NCBI GenBank assembly: GCA_016926255.1
Contig: JAFGOY010000031.1
Coordinates: 62,001 to 126,000, forward strand
Direction of reading: 5' to 3'
Length of the DNA: 64,000 nucleotides
Origin: Anaerolineae bacterium
GTDB taxonomy: Bacteria > Chloroflexota > Anaerolineae > Aggregatilineales > UBA3940
Under the pieces are notes generated by a model. That model saw only the letters and a list, made by a program, of their open reading frames with translations, was not told the DNA's origin and did no database searches. A program made the translations under genes and the position numbers. Shown in pieces: positions 1 to 8,392 of the stretch (positions are counted from its first letter, which is position 1; every line of letters starts with the position of its first letter).

Positions 1-590
1 AGGCAGCGCGGATATTCGATGCAAACGACGGGATGCTTCGCACAGCCCAGGCGCTCGATCTTGGTATTGCCCCCGCCACACTATACACCATGCGAGATCG
101 GGGTATTATTGTTGAGGTTGACAGGGGGATTTACCGCCTATCCGGCTATCCCGAACTCAGCAGCCCCGACTTTGTAATCGTGGCGCTGCGCTATCCCCGC
201 GCGGTCATCTCGCTGATCTCGGCTCTTAGTTATCACGATCTGACTACGCAGATTCCCCATAGCGTTTATATTGCACTGCCACGTGGTATCAAAAAGCCGG
301 AGCCTCCTTATCCCCCGCTGGAGGTTGTCTGGCTGTCGGCGGAACCCTACGAGGCGGGTATCGAAACTATCGAGATCGACTCGGCGCCAGTAAAGATATA
401 CGGCAAAGAAAAGTCGATCTGCGACAGCTTCAAATTCAGGAACAAATACGGTGAAGACGTGGCAATAGAAGCTCTGAAAAACTATATGCGGCTGCCTGCT
501 TCCGAGCGGGATATGCCCGCGCTACTTCATTATGCCCGGATCAATCGTGTTGATAAAGTGATCCAGCCCTATCTCAAGGCATTGATATGA
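1..590 (+). CDS. AbiEi-type antitoxin (5' end outside window)
   Basis: This looks like the antitoxin of a type IV AbiE toxin-antitoxin pair. Such antitoxins repress their own operon through an N-terminal winged helix. The frame is open to the left edge, reading AARIFDANDG before the first internal Met at 33, so the true start is probably just outside the window. The N-terminal part (GMLRTAQALDLGI...LYTMRDRGII) fits the helix-turn-helix of AbiEi_4-like antitoxins. The central LRYPRAVISLISALSYHDLT stretch also fits that family. The stop codon overlaps the start of the next gene (ATGA), as expected for translational coupling to the toxin. Base composition looks lower in GC than the genes that follow, consistent with acquisition. 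Family assignment is from recognition of motifs only. Confidence 0.85.
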   Translation, partial: AARIFDANDGMLRTAQALDLGIAPATLYTMRDRGIIVEVDRGIYRLSGYPELSSPDFVIVALRYPRAVISLISALSYHDLTTQIPHSVYIALPRGIKKPEPPYPPLEVVWLSAEPYEAGIETIEIDSAPVKIYGKEKSICDSFKFRNKYGEDVAIEALKNYMRLPASERDMPALLHYARINRVDKVIQPYLKALI

Positions 591-1498
591 AACAGGTGAA
601 GAACCTTTCTGCTTCGGTAGCCCAGCGGCTGAAAAACGAAGCAAAGCGTACCAATCGGCCTTATAACGATCTGCTGCTTCTTTATGCCATCGAACGGTTT
701 CTATACCGGCTGGGGAAATCGGGCTATTGTAAGCGGTTCGTTCTCAAGGGTGGGCTGGCCCTGCTTACCTTCGACGCGGTTTTTCCGCGTGCTACACGTG
801 ACATCGATCTACTGGGCTTTACCGAAAACAGCATCGAGAATCTCGAATCAATCGTCAGGCAGGTGTGTCAAACACCGGTCGAAGATGATGGTGTAACCTT
901 CGACCTGGAGACTATCAAAGGTACGGTTATCAAAGAAGACGCGGAGTACAGCGGGGTCAGGTTGAAGTTCGATGCTTTTCTGGGGAACTCTAAAAGCCGT
1001 GCGCAAATCGATGTTGGGTTTGGAGATCGAGTTAACCCTGACCCTGAATGTCTGGACTATCCCACGATACTGGCAGATTCTCCGAAGCCCTGTATCCAGA
1101 TATATCTGGTGGAAACCGTTATTGCAGAAAAAGTCGAGGCAGTGATCAGCCTCGACCTGCTTAACAGCCGTCTGAAAGACTATTTCGATATCTGGTTTCT
1201 CTCTGAAACAATGTCAATTGATGGCGCGGTGTTGTCACAGGCTTTGAGAGACACATTCGAACAGAGGAAAACGAAGCTGCATATGCTGCCTGATGCATTC
1301 TTCGAGGAATTCAATACGGCACAAAACCGTCAGCAGTGGGAAGCCATGAAGAGAAAATCGCTCAATCCAGGTGTGTTTCCAGAATTGAGCGATGCTCTTC
1401 AACGCTTCCGAGTTTTTGTATCACCGGCTGTCGATGCTGCCTCTATCGGGCAGGAATTTACGAAAACATGGCAGCCGGATCGGCGGGATTGGCTGTAG
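587..1498 (+). CDS. AbiEii-type nucleotidyltransferase toxin
   Basis: This 303-aa protein is the toxin partner of the upstream AbiEi-like gene. AbiEii-family proteins carry a DNA polymerase beta-type nucleotidyltransferase fold, and characterised members modify tRNA or other targets and cause growth arrest or phage abortive infection. Visible motifs are FVLKGGLAL near residue 55 and RATRDIDLLG near residue 70, the usual KGG and DxD active-site signature. A later VAEKVEAV-like helix (IAEKVEAVISLDLLNSRLKDYFDIWFL) is also typical. It overlaps the antitoxin by 4 bases. The stop at 1498 nearly abuts the convergent next gene (1503). The target and any anti-phage role are not visible from the sequence. 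Confidence 0.87.
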   Translation: MKQVKNLSASVAQRLKNEAKRTNRPYNDLLLLYAIERFLYRLGKSGYCKRFVLKGGLALLTFDAVFPRATRDIDLLGFTENSIENLESIVRQVCQTPVEDDGVTFDLETIKGTVIKEDAEYSGVRLKFDAFLGNSKSRAQIDVGFGDRVNPDPECLDYPTILADSPKPCIQIYLVETVIAEKVEAVISLDLLNSRLKDYFDIWFLSETMSIDGAVLSQALRDTFEQRKTKLHMLPDAFFEEFNTAQNRQQWEAMKRKSLNPGVFPELSDALQRFRVFVSPAVDAASIGQEFTKTWQPDRRDWL

Positions 1499-1502
1499 CC
1501 CC

Positions 1503-4500
1503 TTATCCCTCCGCCTCGACGTTCGGCATAAGCAATCGCTGCACCGGGCCGGGGAGGACTGCTGCAAGCTGCTTCATCTCCCCATGTGCGAAGACGCGCA
1601 GCACAATCACCCCGGCGATGTAGACGCCCATCCCGCCCAGCAGCGCCAGCCACATATTGACGCCATCGAGCAGGTAGGTCACCGCACCGCAGGCCAGCCC
1701 CGCCGCCGCGATCCGCCACAGCATCCTGAACCAGGGAATGCGCCCCAGTTCGCTCAGGATCACCACGTAGAACATCCCCAGCAGCACCAGCTCGGAGAGA
1801 ATGGCAATCACCGCCGCTGCCGGATAGGAGTAGCGCGGGATGAAATACAGATTCGTGCCGATGGCAAACGCAGAGACAATCGCAAAGGCGATGGTCAGCG
1901 TGCGCTGACGGTTCAGCGCGATGATCACGTACTGCGTCACCGAGTTGATCCAGCCAAAGAGGATCGACCAGATGAAAATGCTCAACGCGATCGCGCCGTG
2001 CGGGAGATACTGCGATCCGCCGAGGATACGCACCAGGAAGGAGGCCAGCAGCGTGGTCATGATCGCCGTTGGGAGGGTGATCAGCGACATCAGCTTGATC
2101 GCCAGGATATAGGCGCGTTTCAGCGCCGGGCGATCCTCGATGGCCTGGCGGCTCATGATCGGGAAAAGCGACATTGTAAAGAACGACGGAATCACCATGA
2201 TCGCATCGACCCAGGTGTAGACCACCCCGTACCAGCCAACCACTGTACTGCCCTTCATCGCCTCGAGCAGCACGATGTCAATGCGGAAGAAGAGTGTCGC
2301 CAGCAGGTGATTGAGCATCAGCGGGAAGGATTCGCCGAGCGCGGAACGCTGGAGCTTCCAGTCGTAGACAAGGCGCGGCTTGAAGAACAGCTTGATCGCC
2401 ATGTAGCCCAGGCTGACCAGCGTAATGAAATTCACCGCTACGCTGACGGCAGCCAGCCCGATGATCCCCCAGCCAAGCAGCAGCGACCCGATCCCCAGAC
2501 TGGTCGTCAGGAAAGCGGCGACGGTCTGGATCGCGGCGGGATGTTCGGCTTTTTCGTAGGCGTAGAACAACGCGGTCAGGCCGGTCGAGATGGTCGAGAA
2601 GAACAGGCCAAAATACAGCAGGCCAATCGTCCACAGCGTCGACGGGTTGAGCGGTGGGCTGACGGTCGCCTGCCGGATGAGCAAAAATCCGATCAGCGCC
2701 GGGATGCCAATCAGGACGAGCAGCATCCGCAGGATCGAGGTGTTCATCAGGTAGCGGTTGGCCGAATCTTTGTGACGGGCCACTTCGCGGGTGAGGAAGG
2801 TGTTCAACCCGAAATTGGCGAGAATCTCAAACCACCCATAGATGGTGAACGCGTAGCGATAATCGCCTGCCCCCGCCGGGCCGAGCACGCGCAGCATGGC
2901 GAAGGTCAGCACGAAGGAGATGCCCTTATTGAACAGGTTCAGGACGATGGGCGTGACGGTGTTCTTCGCCACGCGCTGCACGTCGCTGCCTTCGGGGACT
3001 TCGCGGCCCCGGTAGATCAGACGCCACGTCCAGACGCCGCTGGCGAAAAGCAGCCCCATAAACGACAGGAAGGAGGTGAATGCCCCGAAGCGGAAGGAAT
3101 CAGGGCTGTACTTGAATCGCAATGTCCACTGGCCGGGGGGCAGATAAACGCCGAGGAAATTCCCGTTGACGACCATCACGTCGATCTCTTGCTCGGTGCT
3201 GTCCGCTGCGCCGAGTTCGCGCTGCCACGCCCGCCAGCCGGGGAAGTAGCTGTTGGTGACGATCAGGAAGCTCTCTTCGTCAAGGTCGAGATCGACCCAC
3301 ACTTCCTGCGCGTTGTAAACGGTGATCGTCGCCGGGGTATAGTCGATGGGTTCGCCGGATACGTCGTCGATCCGGTCTGCGAGTTCCTCCGGCACCTGGT
3401 CATCGGGCACCAGCACGTGATGGCGAACGTCTGTTTCGAGGGCAAGCTCTTCGAAGGTCAGCAGGACCTCCGAACCATCCCAACTATAAAGCTGCATACT
3501 GTCGACCGGCAGGGTGAAGGCTCGGGGGAGCGCCTCTTTGTTCTGGTAGATCAGCAGCGCGTCGTCTTCGTAGGCCAGCTCGTAGCGCGGGTTGTCGATC
3601 TCGATCTCGCTGACGATGTAGCGCGTGCCTAATAGATCGAGCAGCGGCGAATCGAGCGCGTCGGGATTGGTATCGTAGAGCGGCGCGATCCGGTTATAGA
3701 GCAGGTCGGTCTGCGGCATGATGATATGCATGTATTCGGCGTACTGACCGGGGATCAGGCTGTCGTAGCCGCCGATGCTTTCCAGGTCGTGGAGCCAGCC
3801 CATGTTGTCGTTCATCGTGTCGGCACCCGGCTCCTCGTAGACGCCGAAGCGCCACGGATCGAGGGGATCGACGTATTTCTGCTCGCGCATCCACTGGATC
3901 GACTCCGGCACTGCACTCAACCAGTCGGGGTTGGAAGCAGGGTTGAAGCCATAAGACCACACCCCCAGATCGACGATCACGACCAGCGCGGCCAGCACCT
4001 CCCAGATCGGGCGGCGTCCCAATCGCTCCGGCAGGAAGATCGGGCAGCGGCTCACCCGGATCACGATCCCGGTCAGCAGCAGCATCGCGGCGAAAAGGAG
4101 CACATTGCGCATCTCGTAAGAATAGAATGCCTGCGGCGTGGGGAGCGCGTCGGAGGCTTTGGCGAGGTTGGTGTAGGCCGACTCGACCCACCCACCGATG
4201 GCCCCGTAGAATACCCGGCTCAAGACGACTCCGAGTGCCAGCAGGCCGCTCCCGCCGATTAATACCCACCCGGCGATATCGATCAGTTTGCCGGGGACGG
4301 GCGATCCAGGCGGCTGCTTTTCCGATTTGTCGCCCAGGGTCAGGATATCAGCGCCGAAACCGGCCAGCACCGCCACGCAGAGCGTCAGCGGCCACGTCCA
4401 GCGGAAGGGCGCGCGTGATTGACTGAAGAAGGGCAGCCCATAATAAAGAAGCGCATAGACCGGGCGGCCAAACACGAACAAAAAGCTGAACACGCCCAGC

Positions 4501-5711
4501 GTCCCGAAGAGCAGGCGGTAGGGGCGGGCGGAGGTTTCGGTGCCTAACTGCCAGTCAGCGCGTTTGATGATCCGCTTGATAATCCAGTGGATCGCCGCGA
4601 TGCCCGCCAGCGCCATCGGCAGGAGACCCATATAAGCCCCGCCCTCGACGTAGTTCTTGATCCCCCAGTAGGTGTTGTCGACATGGACGGTCTGCCAGGA
4701 AAAGAGATCAAAGTAGGAATGGTGCGAGGGATTGCCGAAAAAGTCAGGCATCACAAAGGCAAGGATGCGCCGGGCCGGGTAACCCTGGGCCAGCACGTCG
4801 TAGAAGCTGGCCGATGCCCCCCCGGTGCGGAAGCTGCGAGTCGCCAACTGGTAGCTGGGGATCACCTGCACCGCACCCAGTGCTAATCCAAGTACTACCA
4901 ATCCGATCAACCATGCGCTGCGACCGATCAGCCAGCGCCACACGTCTTTGTCTTTGCGCCGGGCGATGACTTCAGCGATCAGCCGCCACGCGGCGAAAAA
5001 GCCCATCACCAGCAAGGTGAACATCAGCGCCTCGACGTGCCCGGCGAGCGCGGCCATCCCCAGGCCGATCCCGCCGATGGCGACCCAGGGCAGAGTCGAC
5101 GCACGGCCTCTGACCCGTGTACGGCGGATCACCAGTTCGATCATTGCCAGTTCGAGCGGGAGCCAGGCCGCCGTGCCGATGATCATCGGGAAGACGGCGC
5201 GGATCACGAAATAGGCACTCAACTGGTAGGCCAGCCCGGAGATCAGGCCGCTGGTGCGACGCACACCCAGGACGCGCATCAGCACATACATGAAGATTCC
5301 GGCCAGCCAGAGTTGAGTGACGGTGAACCACCCGTAGGCTTTTTCGATGGGAACGAAGAAATAGATCAGGCTGAACGGGTACAGCACCGACGACTGCCCT
5401 GCCGCGAGGAAGGGCGATCCGGCCAGGATGTTAGGCTGCCAGAGTGGAATCTGGCGCAGGCCGATCTGCCGCCGGGCGAACTGCTTCCAGACGAGATTCT
5501 CAAGCACGAGGTCGGAGAGCAGCAGGTTGTCCGGCTCGCCGACGTCGATCTCCTCACGCATGGCGCGATACGGCTCCCACTCGTAGAGATTGTCGGCGGG
5601 GAGCATCGTCTTATTGCCGAGCGTCTGTGGGAAGAAGAACAGCAGCGGGGCGATCAGCAAGACGGCGAGTATGATCAGATCGGGCTGGAAGCGTTTCAGT
5701 CGTTCTCTCAT
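1503..5711 (-). CDS. YfhO-like membrane protein fused to a polysaccharide flippase-like domain
   Basis: A 1402-aa polytopic membrane protein. Residues 1 to about 890 look like YfhO family proteins: a first TM helix followed by an extracytoplasmic LPADNLYEWEPYR-type loop, many TM helices, then a large soluble region (about 590-860) ending in the PGWRAW and LPPGQWTLRFKY stretches typical of the family. YfhO members of Gram-positives act in glycosylation of wall polymers. From about residue 911 the protein reads as a new start of an oligosaccharide flippase of the MATE/Wzx superfamily (VAKNTVTPIVLNLFNKGISF onward) with about 12-14 TM helices. Separate proteins are the usual arrangement. One frame is open throughout, so this is a fusion unless translation restarts inside. 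Val911 is a GTG codon that could mark the old start. Inferred role: assembly and export of a glycan at the membrane. Confidence 0.8.
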   Translation of the reverse strand: MRERLKRFQPDLIILAVLLIAPLLFFFPQTLGNKTMLPADNLYEWEPYRAMREEIDVGEPDNLLLSDLVLENLVWKQFARRQIGLRQIPLWQPNILAGSPFLAAGQSSVLYPFSLIYFFVPIEKAYGWFTVTQLWLAGIFMYVLMRVLGVRRTSGLISGLAYQLSAYFVIRAVFPMIIGTAAWLPLELAMIELVIRRTRVRGRASTLPWVAIGGIGLGMAALAGHVEALMFTLLVMGFFAAWRLIAEVIARRKDKDVWRWLIGRSAWLIGLVVLGLALGAVQVIPSYQLATRSFRTGGASASFYDVLAQGYPARRILAFVMPDFFGNPSHHSYFDLFSWQTVHVDNTYWGIKNYVEGGAYMGLLPMALAGIAAIHWIIKRIIKRADWQLGTETSARPYRLLFGTLGVFSFLFVFGRPVYALLYYGLPFFSQSRAPFRWTWPLTLCVAVLAGFGADILTLGDKSEKQPPGSPVPGKLIDIAGWVLIGGSGLLALGVVLSRVFYGAIGGWVESAYTNLAKASDALPTPQAFYSYEMRNVLLFAAMLLLTGIVIRVSRCPIFLPERLGRRPIWEVLAALVVIVDLGVWSYGFNPASNPDWLSAVPESIQWMREQKYVDPLDPWRFGVYEEPGADTMNDNMGWLHDLESIGGYDSLIPGQYAEYMHIIMPQTDLLYNRIAPLYDTNPDALDSPLLDLLGTRYIVSEIEIDNPRYELAYEDDALLIYQNKEALPRAFTLPVDSMQLYSWDGSEVLLTFEELALETDVRHHVLVPDDQVPEELADRIDDVSGEPIDYTPATITVYNAQEVWVDLDLDEESFLIVTNSYFPGWRAWQRELGAADSTEQEIDVMVVNGNFLGVYLPPGQWTLRFKYSPDSFRFGAFTSFLSFMGLLFASGVWTWRLIYRGREVPEGSDVQRVAKNTVTPIVLNLFNKGISFVLTFAMLRVLGPAGAGDYRYAFTIYGWFEILANFGLNTFLTREVARHKDSANRYLMNTSILRMLLVLIGIPALIGFLLIRQATVSPPLNPSTLWTIGLLYFGLFFSTISTGLTALFYAYEKAEHPAAIQTVAAFLTTSLGIGSLLLGWGIIGLAAVSVAVNFITLVSLGYMAIKLFFKPRLVYDWKLQRSALGESFPLMLNHLLATLFFRIDIVLLEAMKGSTVVGWYGVVYTWVDAIMVIPSFFTMSLFPIMSRQAIEDRPALKRAYILAIKLMSLITLPTAIMTTLLASFLVRILGGSQYLPHGAIALSIFIWSILFGWINSVTQYVIIALNRQRTLTIAFAIVSAFAIGTNLYFIPRYSYPAAAVIAILSELVLLGMFYVVILSELGRIPWFRMLWRIAAAGLACGAVTYLLDGVNMWLALLGGMGVYIAGVIVLRVFAHGEMKQLAAVLPGPVQRLLMPNVEAEG

Positions 5712-5747
5712 GGGCCTCTGGCAGGGACAGATGTACGCCCCAGATTG

Positions 5748-5769
5748 TTATCCACAGATGACACAGATT
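5748..5769 (+). repeat. Interspersed extragenic repeat, copy 1
   Basis: A 22-base sequence beginning TTATCCACAGATGACACAG is identical to the reverse complement of 62477-62498. The similarity continues loosely beyond it into an ACAGAT-rich tail. Both copies are intergenic. Its first nine bases match a DnaA box, but the surrounding sequence argues for a dispersed repeat. Confidence 0.7.
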
Positions 5770-5927
5770 GCACAGATAAATCCGCAGGCAAGTCTACCCT
5801 ATTTCGTGGGGGTTGTCAGGTGGGGGGAGGGTTTCGGGTATATTCGCACTTGGGGCGATGTGTATTCGATCCGGCACTGAAGCACCGGGCCAGAATCGGA
5901 TAGTGGGGACTGTGTTCCATCCAGCCC

Positions 5928-5957
5928 TTGACAATTAGTCGCACTATAACTTATAAT
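5928..5957 (+). promoter_or_regulatory. Consensus sigma-70-type promoter
   Basis: TTGACA at 5928-5933 and TATAAT at 5952-5957 are both perfect consensus hexamers, separated by 18 bases. The -10 element lies inside the left arm of a 17-bp inverted repeat, so a bound regulator would block polymerase. It points at the methyltransferase gene starting at 6023. Confidence 0.8.
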
Positions 5958-5983
5958 TTAGGAGCACCTAAATTATAAGTTAT
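5946..5983. promoter_or_regulatory. 17-bp perfect inverted repeat, likely repressor operator
   Basis: ATAACTTATAATTTAGG at 5946-5962 is followed by AGCA and its exact reverse complement at 5967-5983. The dyad covers the -10 box and the likely transcription start. The arms are AT-rich, with no T-run after them, so an operator is more likely than a terminator. The core TTAGG-N4-CCTAA resembles the half-sites of metal-dependent DtxR-family regulators, but the spacing differs from the classical 19-bp site. The regulator is not identified here. Confidence 0.7.
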
Positions 5984-6022
5984 TCCGTGCGCCAATTCCG
6001 GCCACCGGACAAGGAGTGGATC

Positions 6023-6751
6023 ATGGCACAGCACATCGTCGATGAAACCAAACAGGAGCACCCCACCCCGGGGGCGGTCGCCATAAAGGAGATCATCAGG
6101 ATGACGGCGTTTGGGGGGCTGATCGGTGCGCTGATCTTTCTCCCCGCCGGTCGGCTTGACTGGACGATGGGGTGGGTCTTTTTAGGGCTGTGGCTGGTGC
6201 CCAAGCTCGCCTACGTTTTCCTCCTGCTCTGGCGCGACCCCGATCTGCTGGCCGAGCGTGCCACGCGCCACGAAGATACCAAACGGTGGGACAAGATCAT
6301 CCTTCCGGTTTATTTTGTATTCGGTCTGGCAACGTTCCTCGTGGGTGGCCTGGACGGGGGCCGCTTCAGGTGGTCGGGTGAGATACCGCCAGCGGTGATC
6401 GCCGCCGCGATCATCATCTACCTGCTGGGCAATTCCCTGTCGGGTTGGGTCGTATTGACCAATCGATACGCCTCCAGCGAGGCACGCATCCAATCGGATC
6501 GCGGGCAGCAGGTGATCGCAGCCGGGCCTTACCGCTTCGTCCGCCATCCGATGTATCTGGTTGCGGTGCTCATCTGGCCGGTGACACCGCTGATCCTCGA
6601 ATCATGGTGGGCGATGATCCCCGGCACAATAACAGCGCTGATCATGGTCATTCGCACGGTATACGAGGATCGTATGCTGCTTGACGAACTCCCCGGTTAC
6701 GCCGAATACGCGCAGCAGACCCGCTTCCGGTTGTTTCCCGGTATCTGGTAG
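6023..6751 (+). CDS. Isoprenylcysteine carboxyl methyltransferase (ICMT/PEMT)-like membrane protein 1
   Basis: A 242-aa polytopic membrane protein. The start ATG at 6023 is chosen because AAGGAG lies six bases upstream. An upstream in-frame ATG at 5987 has no such site. The diagnostic motif GPYRFVRHPMYL (about residues 168-179) and the C-terminal ELPGYAEYAQQTRFRLFPGIW region are those of ICMT/NnrU/PEMT-type S-adenosylmethionine-dependent methyltransferases. Bacteria lack classical prenylated proteins, so the substrate, perhaps a lipid or thiol, is unknown. It is followed 11 bases later by a paralogue, and both probably share the promoter at 5928. The first 25 residues are a soluble tail before the first TM segment. 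Confidence 0.85.
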   Translation: MAQHIVDETKQEHPTPGAVAIKEIIRMTAFGGLIGALIFLPAGRLDWTMGWVFLGLWLVPKLAYVFLLLWRDPDLLAERATRHEDTKRWDKIILPVYFVFGLATFLVGGLDGGRFRWSGEIPPAVIAAAIIIYLLGNSLSGWVVLTNRYASSEARIQSDRGQQVIAAGPYRFVRHPMYLVAVLIWPVTPLILESWWAMIPGTITALIMVIRTVYEDRMLLDELPGYAEYAQQTRFRLFPGIW

Positions 6752-6762
6752 GAGCGAAGACG

Positions 6763-7473
6763 ATGACACAGCCCACAGTCGAGCAGCAGAAACCCCTGTT
6801 CAACATTGGCGACCTTATCAAGGTCGTGGTGATGCTGGCGATCATGGTCGGGGCGATGGCCGGGCTGGCTGGCCGCTGGGATTGGTGGGCAGGCTGGTCG
6901 TTTCTGGCGGTATTCTTCACCTACAGCCTGCTGCTGTTCGCGTGGCTGGCCCGGATCGACCCGGCGCTGATGCGAGAGCGAAAGAGGGACTCAGACGCAC
7001 GCAACCGGCCCTACGAGCGGACCATCATCCCGGTGATGGTCACGCTGGAGATCGCGGTGCTGGCCGTCGCCGCGCTGGACGGGGGACGCTTCGGCTGGTC
7101 GACCGTGCCGGTCTGGGTGCGGATCGCAGGCTGGGCGCTGCTGGCCGTCACCGGGGCGATCATCCCCTGGGTGTTCCGCACAAACACGTATGCCAGCGGC
7201 GTGGGGCGCATTCAGGACGACCGCGAGCACCACGTGATCGACAGCGGGCCGTATCGAACCGTGCGGCATCCGATGTACACCGGCGTGATCATCGCCTGCG
7301 CTGCGCTGCCGCTGACGCTGGGATCGTGGTGGGCGCTGATCCCGGGCGGACTGCTGGCCGGACTGTTCGTGGTGCGAACTGCGTTAGAGGATCGGATGCT
7401 GCACGAGGAACTGCCCGGTTACGACGAATACGCGCAGCGCACCCGCTACAGACTGATCCCTGGCATCTGGTAA
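6763..7473 (+). CDS. ICMT/PEMT-like membrane methyltransferase 2
   Basis: A 236-aa paralogue of the preceding gene with the same order of elements: a short soluble N-terminus, four to five TM helices, GPYRTVRHPMYTG (about residues 160-172) and the terminal ELPGYDEYAQRTRYRLIPGIW. The two proteins share the GGRFGWS/GGRFRWS loop, showing a tandem duplication that has since diverged. The close spacing suggests one transcript. Whether the two enzymes form a heteromer or act on different substrates cannot be read from the sequence. Confidence 0.85.
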   Translation: MTQPTVEQQKPLFNIGDLIKVVVMLAIMVGAMAGLAGRWDWWAGWSFLAVFFTYSLLLFAWLARIDPALMRERKRDSDARNRPYERTIIPVMVTLEIAVLAVAALDGGRFGWSTVPVWVRIAGWALLAVTGAIIPWVFRTNTYASGVGRIQDDREHHVIDSGPYRTVRHPMYTGVIIACAALPLTLGSWWALIPGGLLAGLFVVRTALEDRMLHEELPGYDEYAQRTRYRLIPGIW

Positions 7474-7486
7474 ATAGACAATCTGC

Positions 7487-8233
7487 CTATATCCCCGCCG
7501 CCTCCACCCGCGCCGCCGCGCGGCTGGCTCGCCAGTCTTTGATCGCAAAGGGCAGGTAGAGCAGTGTGAACAGCACCACCGCGATCACCATCAGGTGAAT
7601 CAGGTACCAGGGCCACTCAGGGAGCACGTCGATGAGGCTGGCGGTTTCGGGCTTGTGGTTGATGAAGAGGTAGTTGCTGCCCAGCAGCATATTGATCCCG
7701 AAGACCGGGATCGCATAGAGGAACAGGCCGATCAGCGTCTTGCGCAGCGATTTCCAGGTAGGGCGGAAGCCCTCGACGCCGGTCATGAAGCAGGCACTGA
7801 TGACCATCAGCGCATGCGAGCCATTGTTGACGAAGAAGCGCATGTGCGGAAATCCGTAGAGGCCGATATCGGGGGTCAGGAGCGCCTGGGTCGCGGCACC
7901 GAGCGCGAGGAAGTAAGCAAACTCGTAGAGCTTATAACTGCGCGTGAAAAGCATGATCGGCATCATCCACACCAGCACCGCGCACAGGTGCAGGGGCAGC
8001 ATGGTCTGCGGCGACCAGGTCCCGACGGCGATGTTCCAGATGTGCCAGATCAACTCATTGACGATCAGCGCCACGCCCAGCCCGATACGAAAGGCGCGTC
8101 GAGTTTTCTCGCCCGGCTTCCAGAAGAACATCGCTGCACCGGCTAATGCCACCAGCGCAAGATAGATCAGATGGGCTTTCCCGAACAGAACGAAGGGTTC
8201 GCCGGTATAGTCGAGGGCGAAATACTGGCTCAT
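7487..8233 (-). CDS. TIGR02206/YwaF-family membrane protein
   Basis: A 248-aa integral membrane protein with about six to seven TM helices. It begins with FALDYTGEPFVLFGKAHLIYL, which fits the YwaF (TIGR02206) family of conserved membrane proteins of unknown function. A loop with LPLHLCAVLVWMMP and a later NNGSHALMVIS segment are also typical. The start ATG at 8233 has GAGGAG seven bases upstream. The gene converges on the methyltransferase pair with a 13-base gap. No biochemical role is established for the family. Confidence 0.8.
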   Translation of the reverse strand: MSQYFALDYTGEPFVLFGKAHLIYLALVALAGAAMFFWKPGEKTRRAFRIGLGVALIVNELIWHIWNIAVGTWSPQTMLPLHLCAVLVWMMPIMLFTRSYKLYEFAYFLALGAATQALLTPDIGLYGFPHMRFFVNNGSHALMVISACFMTGVEGFRPTWKSLRKTLIGLFLYAIPVFGINMLLGSNYLFINHKPETASLIDVLPEWPWYLIHLMVIAVVLFTLLYLPFAIKDWRASRAAARVEAAGI

Positions 8234-8392
8234 GAGCGTCTCCTCAGAGATTATTGGTGGATACCATCTTTAGCTACAACACCGTTTTCCCCGGATCGTC
8301 TCACTGGCGGAGATAATCTTGCACAAAAGGGCAGAACTGTGCTTTATTTGCACAGGATCATGTAGAAAAGCTGTCACAGGGAAGGATGCCCG

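Larger units (their letters stand above)
5712..6022. other. Intergenic region with repeat, promoter and operator
   Basis: This stretch separates two divergent genes and contains no convincing ORF. It holds a copy of an interspersed sequence at 5748-5769 that recurs inverted at 62477-62498. A half palindrome (GAAGCACCGGGC, 5878-5890) is related to REP-like hairpins elsewhere in the window. A strong sigma-70-type promoter with a long inverted repeat lies just before the methyltransferase gene. The last 40 bases carry the ribosome binding site of that gene. Confidence 0.6.

Noticed and set aside
1392-3632. Long open frame on the plus strand opposite the YfhO-flippase gene (746 codons)
   Set aside because: It is antisense to a clearly coding membrane protein, is rich in Arg/His/Gln/Asp as expected of a complementary-strand shadow in GC-rich DNA, and lacks any recognisable motif.
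5748-5756. Perfect DnaA box (TTATCCACA), also at 62490-62498 inverted
   Set aside because: Both boxes are part of the same 22-base interspersed repeat. There is no cluster of further boxes, no AT-rich unwinding region and no dnaA or dnaN gene nearby, so no replication origin is claimed.
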